Positions 34,286-46,744 of a stretch of 64,000 nt of DNA are shown in pieces. Numbering within the stretch: the stretch's first letter is position 1; every line of letters begins with the position of its first letter. Source of the stretch: Spizellomyces punctatus DAOM BR117 (Eukaryota > Chytridiomycota > Chytridiomycetes > Spizellomycetales > Spizellomycetaceae); NCBI RefSeq assembly GCF_000182565.1, contig NW_015971550.1:172579-236578 (forward strand), written 5' to 3'. The notes under the pieces are model-generated. The model worked only from the letters and a program-made list of their open reading frames with translations, was not told where the DNA came from and searched no databases. Both the position numbers and the translations under genes were made by a program.

Positions 34286-35827
34286 ATGAACGCAAGTCCA
34301 ATTAATCCACTATCCAATCCAAAAGGTCTGCTAGATAATGCTTGTGGGTTACCTATCAGCCATATAGTTCTCACAAGCTGGTACAATTAGGATTAAAGCT
34401 CGATTGTGAACTATGCGGGAAGCCAGCGTGAGTTTGACTTTTTGACTTGCGCTTGATAATCGCTGATGGATTGACGGTGTTTGGATAGGTACTTGCGATG
34501 TGAAGGGTGTCGAGTCACATTTTACTGGTACATTCTTTGAATTGGATTGTTGGGTGGTGTGAGAGAAGACGGAGATTGATATGTGTGGTCTAGTGATAAG
34601 GAGCATCAATTGACCGATTTCAAGGGGATTCATGAAAAGATTTGTGGATTGCTTATTCCATTACGGTGCGTTTTGAATGTAAAGTATGTATATATCTATG
34701 GTTTGGTCTAAAAGTGAACGATTTTAGTACACCCGTTGCCGTTCTTGGATCCGAAGAAGAACGCGCGCATCGATCGCACCAAACCCTGCACCGCCAACAA
34801 CAGCTGCTAGAGTTGACGAAAACAGAGGCCCACAAAAAATTGTTTGAGGGGAAATATAACCTTGCCATCCCGGCTGCTCTCCAGGCTCTTCGCTTCTCCA
34901 TTGCAATTCATGGACCCGATGCCATTGAACTGGTTCCGTCGTATTTGCTTTTGGGCGAGGCGAGTATTGGGTTGAATCAGACCAAGCAGGCGGAGGATTA
35001 TCTGTCGTTGGCTAAATGGGCGGTGATGAGGTGTGGGGAGGTGGATTTGGAGGTCAAAGCGCAGTTGCATCGAAATTTTGGGTTATTGTTCAAGGCAAAG
35101 GAAATGGCAGAAGAAGCTATAGAGGAAGTTGCTTTGGATGTGAGTACTTTTTGAGTTTTTTCTGATATGATATAGTGGCACTGATTTTGGTTGTCGTGAA
35201 ACTTGTGATCAACAGATATATTACTCGTCCCTCAAATCCGGCAACCCTGAACACATCTCTGGTACGTTCTGTTCCCCTTCTCATGCATCGGTTTTTGTCT
35301 CGTTTTGCAACTAACGCACCTTGCAGTCGCAGGCGGATACTACCATCTTGGCACTCTTTTCCAATCACTCAACCGCTTCGACGATACAACAAGCATTTAC
35401 GATCGCATCATCCATATTTACAAAACATATCTCGGCACGTCCGAGGCACTGAACGAAGCACAGCAGGCGGAAGCTGTACAGATTCTAAAGAGCGCTTTGG
35501 CCTACCGTCAGAATTACGTGTCGTCTCCAATATCTGCCGCAGAAGCGTTGTGGGTTTTCGCGTTACTGTGGAGGAAAGTCGGGTCAAATGAGAAGGCGAG
35601 GGAGTTTGCTGGAAAGGCTCTTGAAGGTACGCTACTTTTTAGTAACTTGTTTGTTTCTCAAACTCTGGAGAGACGTTCCTGCTGACACCCTCCCAACAGC
35701 GTACGAGGCAGCACTGGGCCGCGAGCATTCCATCTCGATTGAAATCCGTGCGTTTTTAAAGACCATGGTGGGGGATTCGGGAGCAAGCAATAGACTAGTA
35801 GGAAACAGAAAGAGCAGTAACGCGTAA
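34286..35827 (+). CDS. ZMYND12: ZMYND12-like MYND zinc-finger/TPR axonemal protein
   Basis: Eight exons (34286-34325, 34391-34427, 34489-34527, 34594-34665, 34728-35139, 35216-35261, 35327-35626, 35700-35827) join in phase to 357 aa. Short 5' exons encode a complete MYND finger: CELCGKPAYLRCEGC, FYCDKEHQ, then H and C in GIHEKICGLLIPLR. The spacing and the HEKICxLLIPLR sequence match animal ZMYND12. A TPR region follows (FEGKYNLAIPAALQALRF, ELVPSYLLLGEASIGL, AGGYYHLGTLFQSLNRFD). ZMYND12 is a sperm-flagellum axoneme protein linked with TTC29; here it would act in the zoospore flagellum. The start was chosen because MNASPINPLSNPKG aligns with the family N-terminus and gives the right phase. Confidence 0.93.
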
Positions 35828-36401
35828 AAAGACTTCACACCAAAAGTCCATTGTGAAAGAAATGATATATTTATTATAACTATAGTGGCAGAAACAGATA
35901 TCACACATGCTCCTCATCAGCTTTTTATTTTCAAATCATTTTCATCCTTTTTTTTAAAGTTGTTTTTCTTTTTTACAGGCCCTCCTCCGGCCGGAGCCAT
36001 TGGCACCCCCACCGCGGTGAGTCGTGGCCGCCGCTCCACCATCGCGACAGTCAGTCCTGTTCAACCAAAAGACAAGTGGAGAAGACGAGTAAAGAGAAGG
36101 GGGGGAAAGGCGAGAAACGTCGCCTTTTTATAACCCTGGGGAACTGCGCTTTTTTTTTGCAATCGGGAATTCTCGGCGGAAGATTCCCTATCTTGCGTAC
36201 GTCATTCTTCTGAGCACGCCATGAAGGTCCAATCATCGTCGTCGTGTTCACCTCCTGGCAGATCTCCTGGCGTGCGTTCCGTTCCCCCCTTTGGAGTGTG
36301 AGGTGAGGATTATGTAAACGCGTCATTTGTTTATTCATTTTTCCCACGGTCGGTCTTTTGGCTGTTTTCTGAACGGTCTCGAGCAGAGCAAGAGCATTCT
36401 T
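35828..36401. other. intergenic between convergent genes
   Basis: This is 3' flank of both ZMYND12 and the kinesin, with T-rich runs (35948-35976) and a small GC-rich patch at 35980-36020. No ORF with coding character. Confidence 0.5.
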
Positions 36402-38961
36402 CTACCGGGCTTTCTGTCGTCCTTTCTTTGGTGGGTCTACTCCGTAGATTCTGCGCAATTTGGTGATGGATGTAGGCTTGGATGGGTCAACGGGTTTGTC
36501 TTTTGGGAGCGGTGGGGGCGTCACCGCTGAGGTTCTATTCCTCACGCAACTTGAGTTATGGTGTTTGAAAAGAGGTGAAGAAACAAAGAACAGTACCTAG
36601 CTGTTATAGGAGCGTTCAGAATCCCATCGGTAGGCCGCAAGGACTGTCGTGTTGCCACAAGTTCTACTCCCCGCTCTTCTCCTTCCACTTTTGCTACTCG
36701 TTCCTCCAAGGCTTTGACGGCCCTCTCAACCTTGCCGTCATCAGTCTCCTCAATAGCAGGCACATCCCTATACATCTCCAACAGCTTGGAAGGAACATCC
36801 ACGGAATGGGTAGTAAGGATTTGTCGTTGGAGAGAGGTGATTTGGTCCAAGCGGGTTAATTGTGTGCGTGTCTGTTGTAGGGTGTTGGTGAGGTTTTGGA
36901 GAAGTGTTTTTTGTTGTGCGGTGAGAGTTTGGAGGTCTGTGTCTTTTGTTTTTGAAAAGAGTGAGTGGCCTTCGTGTGAACTGCAGAGGAAAGCAATCGG
37001 ACTTACTTTCAAGGGATGTGAAATGAGACTTTATAAGGAGTTCGAGGTATTGTCGGCTTCGGGTGTCAAGAGACCTCGGTATACTCTATTAGGTGGTCAA
37101 AACAAGTCCTTGAATACAAAAAGTGATCTTACGCAAACAGTACCTGCTCAATGCTTCTAATCCCCTCTTCGACCTCTCCAATTTGCTTCAGCACCTCCTC
37201 CCTTTGTCCGTCATTCCCGACCTCCATTTCCAAAAGTCTTTCCCTCAACTCCTGGTGCTCGGCAAATAACCCCAAAAGCACTGAATGAAGCTCTGTAAAC
37301 ATGGAACGTTCTGGCGTCGCTGGTGTTTTGGGGAGAGGTTCGTCAATAAGGCGAAGACGAGGGGCAAGACTGACGCTATTCCTGGGTTGTATAGTCGTTA
37401 TGCCGCTTTCGGCTCGCACCAGGCGATTTTTTAAAAGACCGATTTCGGATTGAAGCTGTTGGATTGTTACGCTATATGTGTCGGTTTTTTGGGATACTTG
37501 TTGGGTTACCTATTAAGCCCATCATTTTAGGTCACCAGATGATCATCATACGGGCCATATCAGAAACCGTACCTTGGTCTTGATGGCTCGAGCTCGACTA
37601 GCATACTTTAATGTATTTACTGTTTCATCAAAGTTGCTACTCCCAGGACTGATATTAGCGATCATGACCGTCCGGCAATTGCCTCCCAAGGAATCTTTCA
37701 AAAGCCGGGTGAGTTTACTATCGCGGTAGTTGACGTATTTTCCCTTCTTTTTGGTCGTATCCGAGAGCGCTGTTATGCAATTTCCGAGAGCGAGGAGAGA
37801 GCGATTGATATTTGCGCCTTCTATCATCCGCATGCCGCGATTCTAATATGATACTCTAGTGTGAATAAAGGAGAATAAACGGCAAAAGGCAAGTCATATA
37901 AAACTGACCTTTGTCTCCGCAGCTCTTTCTGACCCTGCCAAATCAATCAGAGAAAGCTTCCCAAACCTCTCTACAATCTTCCCTTTCCGATTCCGCATCC
38001 GGCATCCGACCAAAACCTGCAACACTGCATGAGACCGTGAAGAAACCTCATTGGCGCCCGTGGCTTCTTGTGTGCGATGTCGATTGCCTTTTCGGAGGAA
38101 CCCCAAGACTTCTTCGGGGGTTTTGGCTGTGACGGTTGTTATCCCTGCTACGACGACGCCTTTTTGGGCATCTTCGCGTAGATCGAGGTAATCGGCTTTC
38201 CCAGAAAGCAAGTCGCGAATGTTTTCATTGTAGATCTCAAGGTAGGATAGGGTTACAGTGTAGGTTCCTTGAGTGGTAGCGTCCTCGCCTTCGACTTGTT
38301 GCTCTCTATTGTGGGCATCGATGAGGGTGAATAGGTCCATGAGTGTTAGGGCCATGATACCAGGTGCTGAATCGGTTCCGAGCATGGTGTACGTTTTGCC
38401 GGCCCCTGTTGCGCCTGAACATTCACTGCGCACATTAGCAATGAGTTGGCGTTCAAAAACTTTATATTCCGTCTGTGTGCATACCATAAGCAAAAACAGT
38501 CGCATTATACCCCTTGACGACCCACTCGATCAAATACTTGACCGTTTTGTCAAACACCTCGGTTTGTTGGGCACCTTCACCAAAGACCCGGTCAAATGCG
38601 TATATTCGCTCTTTGGGACGGTCTTTGCGTAGGACATCGTCGTATTGATCTGGAGTGGGTTCCGTCACGAGGACTGTCTGTTGAGAAACGCAGAATGAGG
38701 TATGATACTATGGTTGGATGGTTTTTGTAGATTAGGGAGTTTTTACCTGGTCGTCGTGGGATCGTGCAGTGATTTGAAGGTTCTCCTTTGCGAGTTCTTT
38801 GAGTGACAGTGGACGGATTCGGACAGACACCTAGAGCAACATGGCCGTTAGATTCATCAAATATCTCTAATGCATTCTCTCTTTTGAAAACGTAAAAGAT
38901 GTACCATCAATTTTGCCACTGAAGATCCGGCAACGCTTTCTCGTTCTGCTTCTTCCGCCAT
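36402..38961 (-). CDS. KIF19: kinesin-8 family motor, KIF19-like
   Basis: Nine exons (38905-38961, 38747-38830, 38485-38677, 37909-38414, 37573-37842, 37144-37509, 37007-37085, 36597-36969, 36402-36534) give 686 aa. The motor domain is at the N-terminus: [26 protein letters not shown] (P-loop), [13 protein letters not shown] (switch I), [10 protein letters not shown] (switch II), [15 protein letters not shown] and [27 protein letters not shown] and [16 protein letters not shown] are close to KIF19. A neck ([11 protein letters not shown]), coiled coil and a basic C-terminus ([10 protein letters not shown]) follow. KIF19 walks to and depolymerises microtubule plus ends and limits cilium length. 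The acceptor at 36970 gives a short 37-base intron and is the least certain boundary. The second-to-last acceptor (36535) was chosen by phase. Confidence 0.92.
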
Positions 38962-39816
38962 TATCAAAAAATAGATACTGGGAACCGATGCTGATCGTGT
39001 TTTTTGGGCGGGATTGAGAGTGGTTCGGAGAGAAACAGCAAAAAACCCAACCACCCAGAAAAAAATCGTTCCGAACCAAAATAGCAAGTGTTCAATGGGG
39101 AACCTCCGTTACCACTATGAACTTGTACCGCCTTGATGCGAAACAACCATCCAACAAAAAAGATCTTTGCCTTCTATCACACTCCAATGAAACCAACACA
39201 CACAAAAAGAAACACCCGGCCCACCGTATCTATATCTCAACTGTTTTTTTCTTCTCGGGATGGTGGTTCGGTGGGTCGGGATATGCCCCATCCCGATGAA
39301 AGGGTGGTTTGCCGTTTATTCAAATAATCTCAACGGCGTTTAGGAAAGAATGGTATTTTTGTTATACGAGGTTTATTATAAAGCGTCTTGTCATTTTTTG
39401 TTCTTAGTGTTGGGCTGCTTGTGTTTTTTTTGTTGATGTTTGAATGGTGGGGCCTATGAAGCGCGTATTTTCCTTGTTTGCCCTCCGTATTTTGATTACC
39501 TCATCTGCGCTTGTATATCTTTTTGGGATAGCCCAGCTGTAGAAGTTTTTTTTTCAAAAACGTTTTTTTTTTATCTTGGTTTGATGACATTCCTTTGTTT
39601 TTTATATTGTGGGATTTTAAGGATACATTACCAAACTTTGGAAATCAACCTTATGATGATGGCATGTGAAGCATTGCATGATCGTTTAATAAACGACTCT
39701 TGTGAAGCAAAAGTTTGCCAAAAAAGCAAATGCATATACGCTTCCTTGTGCTGTGTATGTACACCACACAAATTTCATTAAAATAAAAAAAAAACAAGCA
39801 AGACATCCTTTTGTCT
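38962..39816. other. intergenic, minus-strand tandem genes
   Basis: This is the 5' flank of the kinesin and 3' flank of the bZIP gene. T-rich tracts occur at 39424-39432 and 39548-39572. The sequence gttaccactatgaac at 39108-39122 faintly resembles an RFX X-box but misses consensus positions. No supported ORF. Confidence 0.45.
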
Positions 39817-41121
39817 TCAGCCAAACCCAACCCCATAATCATTGATCAAATCTTCTCCTCCTCCACTCGCAGTTCCCATTGCAGAAGTCCCTAATGAACC
39901 CATCATGGTGGATTCTGGGCTACTCCCTAATACCATGCCCGGATTAATATCTACAGGCGCATTGGAGGATAACCATCCACTATCCATTCCATTTCCTATA
40001 CTACCACTAACAGCATCCCATCCTCCATTACCAGTGGCATTCAGGGCTGTCATGTATCGTTGCATTTGGATTTTCATTCTTCGTGCGGCTGTGACATAGC
40101 GAGCGGCTTCAGAGAGTTGTCCTTCGAGTTTACGAATTTTTTGTTCGTCTGCAAAGGATTTTGATTCACGGGCGACGCGTTCGTTTTCGAGGGATGCGAC
40201 ACGGAGGACTAGACGGTGGTTTTCGGCTTCCATTTCTTTGATGCGGGCTTCGAGTTCGTCCATTCTTGCTACGCGGCGGAGACGGGATCGGCGGGCTGCT
40301 TCCGTGTTTCGGAGGCGTTTGAGTTGGAGGGCGGCTTCGTCTGATCCGCCTTCGGGTGTGGCATCGCTGTGGGATCTTGCTCGTGTACGGGTTGGGGTGG
40401 GTGTGACGGTAGATGATGGCTGTTGTTGTTGTTGTTGTTGTGATGGTTTCCGTTGGTGTCCTGCCATATGGATGTTATTGGTATTGTTGTGGTTGTTGTT
40501 TGACGGTTGGTCCGGTGCAATATGGTTCATGTGTTGGGACCGTGGTGTATTGTCTTGCATCCAGGAACCCAGGTTGGGCACCGACGCTCTTCTATCGATT
40601 CCACCAAGGACATTATTGTTTGATGAAATAGACACGTCGTTGTTGTGGTTTCGTCGCACGGGATTCATACATGGGTTGGGTTGAAAGCCCGGGACGCCCT
40701 TTGACATTTGCGGGACCGCTGGAGGCTGGCCCGACGTTGGTGGCGGCGGAAACAAGAGTCCGGCGGACGCAGCCCACATGTCTCCACCCATATCTGAAAA
40801 TAACTCCATGGAACCCATTTCTCCATCCACGGCCACATTTGTGGGAGACGACTGCGATGAATCGTAAAATGTCATTAATGGGTCCAAATACGGCTGCGGC
40901 GTTCCGTTAAAGGTGAGCGGGGGTGGAGATGTCTGTGGGGAAGGCTGTTGGTGAGGATTCGATGCAAGAGAAGCAGCAGACGGAGGTGAGTAATCGCTCG
41001 GAGTTTCTGGAGTTGGTAGGAGGCGGGCAGTCGTCGTTTGGTTCTTGGTGTAGTTGTTGGTAGTGGTGATGTCGTTTCTGTACCACGGCTCCATTCTCTG
41101 TTGACCACGCTGGACCTCCAT
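39817..41121 (-). CDS. bZIP transcription factor, Gcn4/Cpc1-like
   Basis: A single exon of 434 aa (start MEVQRGQQRMEPW at 41121). A long disordered N-terminal region is rich in Pro, Ser, Asn and Gln, with poly-Gln (QQQQQQQQ) and an acidic/aromatic patch (ELFSDMGGDMWAA) that could activate transcription. The bZIP near residues 285-350 has basic region LKRLRNTEAARRSRLRRVARM, containing the NTEAARRSR core of Gcn4, followed by a leucine zipper starting at MDELEARI. The C-terminus is Gly/Ser/Met-rich. RRASVPNL near residue 190 is a PKA-like or 14-3-3-like site. Gcn4-type factors bind TGACTCA and control amino-acid biosynthesis; upstream ATGs are present here too. Confidence 0.85.
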   Translation of the reverse strand: MEVQRGQQRMEPWYRNDITTTNNYTKNQTTTARLLPTPETPSDYSPPSAASLASNPHQQPSPQTSPPPLTFNGTPQPYLDPLMTFYDSSQSSPTNVAVDGEMGSMELFSDMGGDMWAASAGLLFPPPPTSGQPPAVPQMSKGVPGFQPNPCMNPVRRNHNNDVSISSNNNVLGGIDRRASVPNLGSWMQDNTPRSQHMNHIAPDQPSNNNHNNTNNIHMAGHQRKPSQQQQQQQPSSTVTPTPTRTRARSHSDATPEGGSDEAALQLKRLRNTEAARRSRLRRVARMDELEARIKEMEAENHRLVLRVASLENERVARESKSFADEQKIRKLEGQLSEAARYVTAARRMKIQMQRYMTALNATGNGGWDAVSGSIGNGMDSGWLSSNAPVDINPGMVLGSSPESTMMGSLGTSAMGTASGGGEDLINDYGVGFG

Positions 41122-41186
41122 GAAAAACGTAAACGACAACGTTAAAAGAAAAACAAAAACGAGGGAAAGCCGTTGATCAAGACAAT

Positions 41187-41243
41187 TCAACTGTTCAAAA
41201 CCGAAGCCAACGAATATCCAAAAAGCACACACTTTAAAGTCAT
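41187..41243 (-). promoter_or_regulatory. upstream ORF in the bZIP 5' leader
   Basis: An 18-codon ORF (MTLKCVLFGY...NS-stop) ends 65 bases before the bZIP ATG. Further up are MSTIHFYK-stop (41466-41492) and a 51-codon ORF starting at 41459. If the transcript starts upstream of about 41500, these could impose Gcn4-style translational control. Transcript extent is not known from sequence. Confidence 0.35.
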
Positions 41244-43145
41244 AAAGGGCTGAACGCTTCCTTTTGACTTTCGCTCCACCTCTCACGTGTACAGATATAT
41301 GTTCTATATATAGAAATATAAACTTCCTTTTAGGGAGAGGACCCGCGAAACGGGGCAAACCCACAGCAACAAAGAAGCTCCGAAATAAAACAATATCAAG
41401 TGTTCTTTTTTTTTTTTTGTTAAATGTCCAAATATACGAATTTTGAATAACAACTGCATATTAAGCTATTTGTAAAAATGGATAGTGGACATGATAGATA
41501 TTGCTCACCGCCAAGTATTGCAGCTCACTGCCAAAGCTCCAATGTTGGACAACTGCCAAGAGTGAAAGGTTGCTCCCCCATCTCCCCGGAGCCAACAACA
41601 ACAAGTGCATGCACTCTTGATTTCATCCAACAGGCCTTTCCTGATCATGCTCCATAATCCACCAAAAAAAATGCTAGCTCCTTTGTCTGTTTGTAACATT
41701 TCTTTCAAAACCTTGATGGAAATCTGGAATCACCGGGACCTGATTGTTGTGCCCAAAACACAGTCGTTTGAGTTGAATTTGTTCTTGTCCCCATTCAACA
41801 CAGCGTATGGTTCCTCCGTAACCACTTTGATGGTTCCCGGTAATGAAAAAAGGTTATCGGAGGGAAGCCTCCGCCCCTCTTCTCCATGATTCACAGTTGG
41901 CGCTCTACATCACGTGAATGGCTGATGTGGGACAGAACCAGCGGTGTGTTGGGTGATTTGCTAAACAAAACGTGCTATAGTGTTTAAAACCTCGTTGCGG
42001 ACAAAGAAACTCTAGAACCGTCTTGAGAGATTTAAAAAGATTTGTACACGGTTTTACAAATTCCGTTTCCAAGTGCTATGCGAGAGAGATCAGCACAGTT
42101 TGCTGGCTCCCGTTCAACAAAAAGGGCGGCGGCGGTCCATTTTGAACTCTACAAGAACGAACAATGTTCCAACCTGCTACGAAAAAAGGAAAAAGATTCG
42201 ATTTGCGGTTGCGATCCAGGGCCTGTGACCTCTTTATTACCAGGTGTCCTTTGGGAAATGCAGAACGCTTACTGGTTATGATCATCCCTTCTCAGTACCT
42301 GGAAGAAAGAAGATGAACGGCAATGATCAGCATCAGGCAATTCATCACCACAGCAACAATTTAGTCATGTAACGTATCATCACGTGCAAGATCATGCTGT
42401 GCAGTTGTCTAGGCCCGTTACTTCCCAGTTCTTGCCCTGGTCGCTTCCGATAAAAAAGCATCTTGCCAAGGAATGCCACCCAAATTGCCCACACACACAC
42501 ACACATACTTGCATCATTGTTGGTTAAAAAAGGATGGATATCGTCCGCGAGTGGAATGCATATTCTGCCGTGTTTCCGCGCAAAATTCCCGGCCATACGC
42601 TTGGGCGCGGTAATAGTGTGTCTGTTTTTGAACGAGCCAAAAGCGCAAAACGTCATGATTGACAAACTGTGAGGAGGGAAAATGATACAATGTTCCGCCC
42701 ACATTTACAGTGTTTTGTCATGTCGATCCATCCTTGTCAAGAAGCATCATGAATATTGCCTTACTTACTAGTATACCATAAGGGATAATCATTGCTCTTG
42801 TTTTGAAATGCTGTGACTCTGCTCACTTTGTCTTTTTGCCTCTTCCGTGGATCCCCTCCCCTCCGAACACTTTTGCAGATCATTTGTATCGGGAGAAAAG
42901 CGTGTCCAATAAAAAGCACATGATCACACTCGCTTGCAGATCGCTTTTTATTTCCCAATGGAGCATGGTTGTACATGTAACACAGAACGCGTCATTGCAA
43001 GGATTTGGAACGCTTGGAACTGGGCTTCAATACGCAGACATACGTCATTGCGATGTAAACAAATGTAAAATTTTTGTGTGGTTGTGTGAGGCGTTGGCGT
43101 TTTGGAATTTTTGCAAGTTTTTTGTTTGGATTTAAAGTTGTTGTT

Positions 43146-43171
43146 GAGAGAGAGAGAGAGGGAGAGAGAGA
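43146..43171. repeat. GA dinucleotide microsatellite
   Basis: Imperfect (GA)n tract of about 26 bases. Low-complexity sequence in the phosphatase 5' region. Confidence 0.7.
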
Positions 43172-44036
43172 AGAAAGGGAGGCTGGGTAACAAGAGAAGA
43201 AGAAGAAGAAAACGACTAGAGTGAGGGAAGAAACGCGCTCTTTCAAAACGTGTTATTTTGGGAGATTTCATCATTTTCTGTAGAGAGAGAGATTTTCATC
43301 TTGACTTGACTTCCTACTGCGAATTAACAAAAAGAACGGCCAAGAAAAAGGCTTGTCGTTTGTGGGCAGAGTTCGAGAGTAGAGCAGTTTTCCTTTTTGC
43401 CAACTCTTTTCAAAAAACGACTGCGGAACTTGCGTCATCATTTTGTTTTATTGGTTTATTGGGCTCCCCCCCCATTTTTTTCATCTTGCAACTTGTTGCT
43501 TTCTCTCTTCTTCTTCCCTCCCATAACGTTACGATCGCTTTTATTTTCTTTCTTTTGTTCTTTTGGGCGTATTCGTTTCTACGCTCTCAAAGAAGACGGA
43601 AAACGAGATATTACGCATCATCACACATTACGGGTTTTACGCATTAGTGTTGCTTTCTTGCTTTGAACGCGGATCGCTCTTCTGTTTTTCGGTTATCGAG
43701 CCTTGGATTGTGTGATTTCCCTCGTTTTCCCCATTCTTGGTATTGTGTGTTGGATATCCATCCATTCATGTAAGTATTCTTTTGTTTTTTCGAGTATTCG
43801 TTGCAAGCGTATTATTGCTGCAGTGTTTTCTGGTAGCACTCTCATCTCACCCAGACCTCACCAGATAGCCTCGCTACCGATTTTTATTTCGCCTTTCTCG
43901 TTCAACAGCGTTTGCCGTGTTTTTTTTCCTGCGCACATTTCCCGTGTGCGTGTGTGCGTGATATTACCGTCGTTGTCCTTCAACGACCGATTCCTTGTAC
44001 AGTCCAACAGAAAACTAGTCTCCCTACTTTTCAAAC

Positions 44037-46744
44037 ATGGCTACAGTGTGGAGAAATTCTGGCGATATGGAAGGAAGCTCATTGACGCCTGGACGAATGA
44101 GTCCAGGCTTGTGTTCTCCCGTCGTCAACTTTAGCATGGCAAGACCATCGTCAGCGAGGTCGCCCATGGAGTCGACATCAAAAGGCACAAATGGAAACAT
44201 GGATTATTTTTCATTGAATCGAAGTAAGTCGATGGTAGAATGCATTGTGTCTGTAGTTGTGTCGTATTGATTTTGTCTTGAGCAGATTCCTCTCACCCAG
44301 CTGCAACACCTGCCACACACATCAACCTTCCCACATCAACGCCGCTACCTTACCTCACCCCAGCTGCTCCCGCCGCCGACTCACCCTCAGAGTACTTCAC
44401 TCCCATGATAATCCCCACTACACCTTCCCACGGGCCGGCGAATCTCTCGCAACGCACTCCAATCATCAGACCCATTTTCCCACCGGCAACTCCAGGAGCA
44501 CTACCACCAAGAGTACCGCCGTCGTCGAGTAACGGCGGGGACCGGTCACAATTCCGGCTGGCTCTTCCCGTGCCAAATGGTGCCGCCATCCCTGCGGCAA
44601 CGAATGTGGTACCGCAAGACAATGGGCAGTCCTATGGAAGCACAATCCAACCCCGCGGTCAGATGCATCTTCCTCTCCCTTCACCACGCTTCAATTTGTC
44701 GCTCCCCGTCACGCCAAAAGTGTGCGGATCGCCGAATTCACCGCCAGAACCGCATGCTTTTGAACCGATCGAGCTGGCCAATTTACTGCACGCGCAGGGA
44801 TCCCCAAGACCCGCGAGTATTACCTCTGCGGAAGGCAATCCTTTGGTCCTCGTTCTCGACATGCGATCGTTTGTGCAATATTCTCGTCAGCGTGTAAAAT
44901 CATCAGTCAACGTCTGCATTCCTACAACGCTCCTCAAAAGGCCAACTTTTGGCGCCGACAAGCTATTTGATACACTGGCATCTGACCACGCCAAAGACAT
45001 GCTCAAGCAGTGGACAAACAACACATTTATCATTCTCTACGACAATGATTCATCTCAAGTGTCGTCTGGTTCGCCACTCATGCTTCTCGCTCGTAAACTT
45101 CAGCAAGGAAACACGACCGCGACTATTGGATGGCTTCGTGGAGGCTGTACAGAATTTTGTCGAAATTATCCGGACCTCTGCGACAATTCTCCACCACCCG
45201 TCGGATCAGAAGGCATTGGATCACCACCGGGCGCGGCAGGAGGTCAAGGCCTGGCTCTGCCCAATCTAGCTGGTATGGGAATGGGACTGACTGCCACTGG
45301 GGCTACTCCTGCAAAGATTCGTGGAGGGCTGAACTTGTCTCTTGACCTTTCAGGTCTCGGGCCTCTCACCGCTCCGTCGGCTCTCGGTGCGTTAGCCGCT
45401 TCCAGACCTCCGCCGCAACCTACATATGCTGCGCATACGAGTGTTCCAAGCAAGAGCCCGACTGAAATATTGAAGGATGCAACTGTGGATCCTGCCGACG
45501 TGAATGTGCCGCTGTTCTTGAGAGAGCTTTTCCAAAAGGAGAATGTCAAGGGGGCTATCGAAGAAAACTTTAATGCAGTCGAAGCCGCCGAAAAGAAGAG
45601 ACTGGACTGCTCGTTTCGGGCGAGAACACGCACAGACCCGTTTTCTGTTTCTGATGCCCTTGAAGCCGGTGCAACGCGGAATCGGTACAATAACATTTGG
45701 CCGTTCAATCACAACCGTGTCCGTTTGCACACCCCGACGCTGCCGAGTGTTCAGCCCTCAACGGCTGCACCCGGTTCCGACTACATTAATGCCTCCCACA
45801 TTGTTTCCCCCGCCGGACATCGAACCTACATTGCAACACAAGGGCCCATTCCCTCAACGTTTGAAGATTTTTGGCGTATGGTATGGGAACAAGAATCGGG
45901 TGTGATTCTCATGTTGTGTGCAGATGCGGATGTACAAAGGGGAAGTCAGACATGTCACAAATATTGGCCAGAGGAATCAACACCGGTCTTGAAGCTCAAC
46001 CGAGTCGAAGTAACATTGCTCAAAGAGAGTAATATCAGCTGGGGCCAAGATGACAAAGCAAAGGGCAGCGACATGGTCGTGCGATGCTTTAAAGTTGTTG
46101 TGGACGGCCAAGACGCCAGTGCACGAGAAATCTACCAAATTCAGTATTTGGGCTGGCCTGACCACGGTGTTCCAGATCACCCCGACGAAATGCTCCGAAT
46201 CCAGTACCTAGCCGACAAACTCCACGGACGCCTCGCCAAACAATCCTCTAGCATGGTCGGGCCCATGGTTGTTCACTGCAGTGCCGGATGCGGACGTACA
46301 GGTGCCTTTATCTGCGTCGACGCCGTCCTAGCCCTCCTAAAGCACTCGGATACACCCTTTACATCATCGACTCCCACACCACCCGAATCCGACCCCCAAT
46401 CCTGGTCCATTGTTCGCCCCATTCTTACACCCACAACATTTTCATCCAATGCCCCGCATGACATGATTCTAGCCTCAGTTCACCACCTCCGAAGCCAACG
46501 CATCCTCATGGTACAAAGCCTCAGTCAGTTTGCATTCTGCTATGAAGTCGTTGGAAGGTTTTGCCGTGTCTCTTCTTTGCATGGGTACGAGGATATCGTC
46601 ATGCCTCCCCTTATCGAAAAATTACTTGATGAAGTGTTTGATGATATGGAAGGTGTCGTTCATGGACGTAAAAGAGAGCGAAACATGTCTACAGATGACC
46701 ATTTTGAGCGGTTGAAAAGGGTTGGAACAAGAGGAACAGAGTAA
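44037..46744 (+). CDS. protein tyrosine phosphatase with N-terminal rhodanese-like domain (PTP2/PTP3/Pyp class)
   Basis: Two exons (44037-44223, 44286-46744) give 881 aa. A long Ser/Pro-rich N-terminus precedes a rhodanese/Cdc25-like segment (LVLVLDMRSFVQYSRQRVKSSVNV, FIILYDND, IGWLRGGCTEF). After a linker comes a full PTP domain: NRYNNIWPFNHNRV, DYINASHI, TYIATQGPIPSTFEDFWRMVW, YLGWPDHGVPD (WPD loop), VHCSAGCGRTGAF (catalytic Cys and P-loop Arg) and RILMVQSLSQFAFCYEVV (Q loop). Rhodanese plus PTP is the layout of yeast Ptp2/Ptp3 and fission-yeast Pyp1/Pyp2, which dephosphorylate stress MAP kinases. The rhodanese part is probably non-catalytic and docks the kinase. Confidence 0.93.

Larger units (their letters stand above)
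41122..44036. other. divergent 2.9-kb regulatory interval
   Basis: This lies between the bZIP (minus) and phosphatase (plus) genes. It contains CACGTG at 41284, 41911 and 42381, a CA repeat at 42490-42508, and a GA/CT microsatellite (gagagagagagagggagaga) around 43146-43170. Long pyrimidine-rich stretches precede the phosphatase ATG (43480-44030), consistent with a long 5' UTR. Several short ORFs occur but none has coding character. Confidence 0.5.

Noticed and set aside
39108-39122. Possible RFX X-box (gttaccactatgaac) upstream of the KIF19-like gene
   Set aside because: One half-site misses a required purine and the other flagellar genes here show no comparable site, so there is no pattern to support it.
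41122-41364. In-frame N-terminal extension of the bZIP protein
   Set aside because: No ATG in that frame, and composition is UTR-like (Phe/Leu/Lys from T- and A-rich sequence).
44350-45730. Minus-strand ORFs across the phosphatase gene
   Set aside because: They are antisense shadows of a clearly recognised PTP exon.
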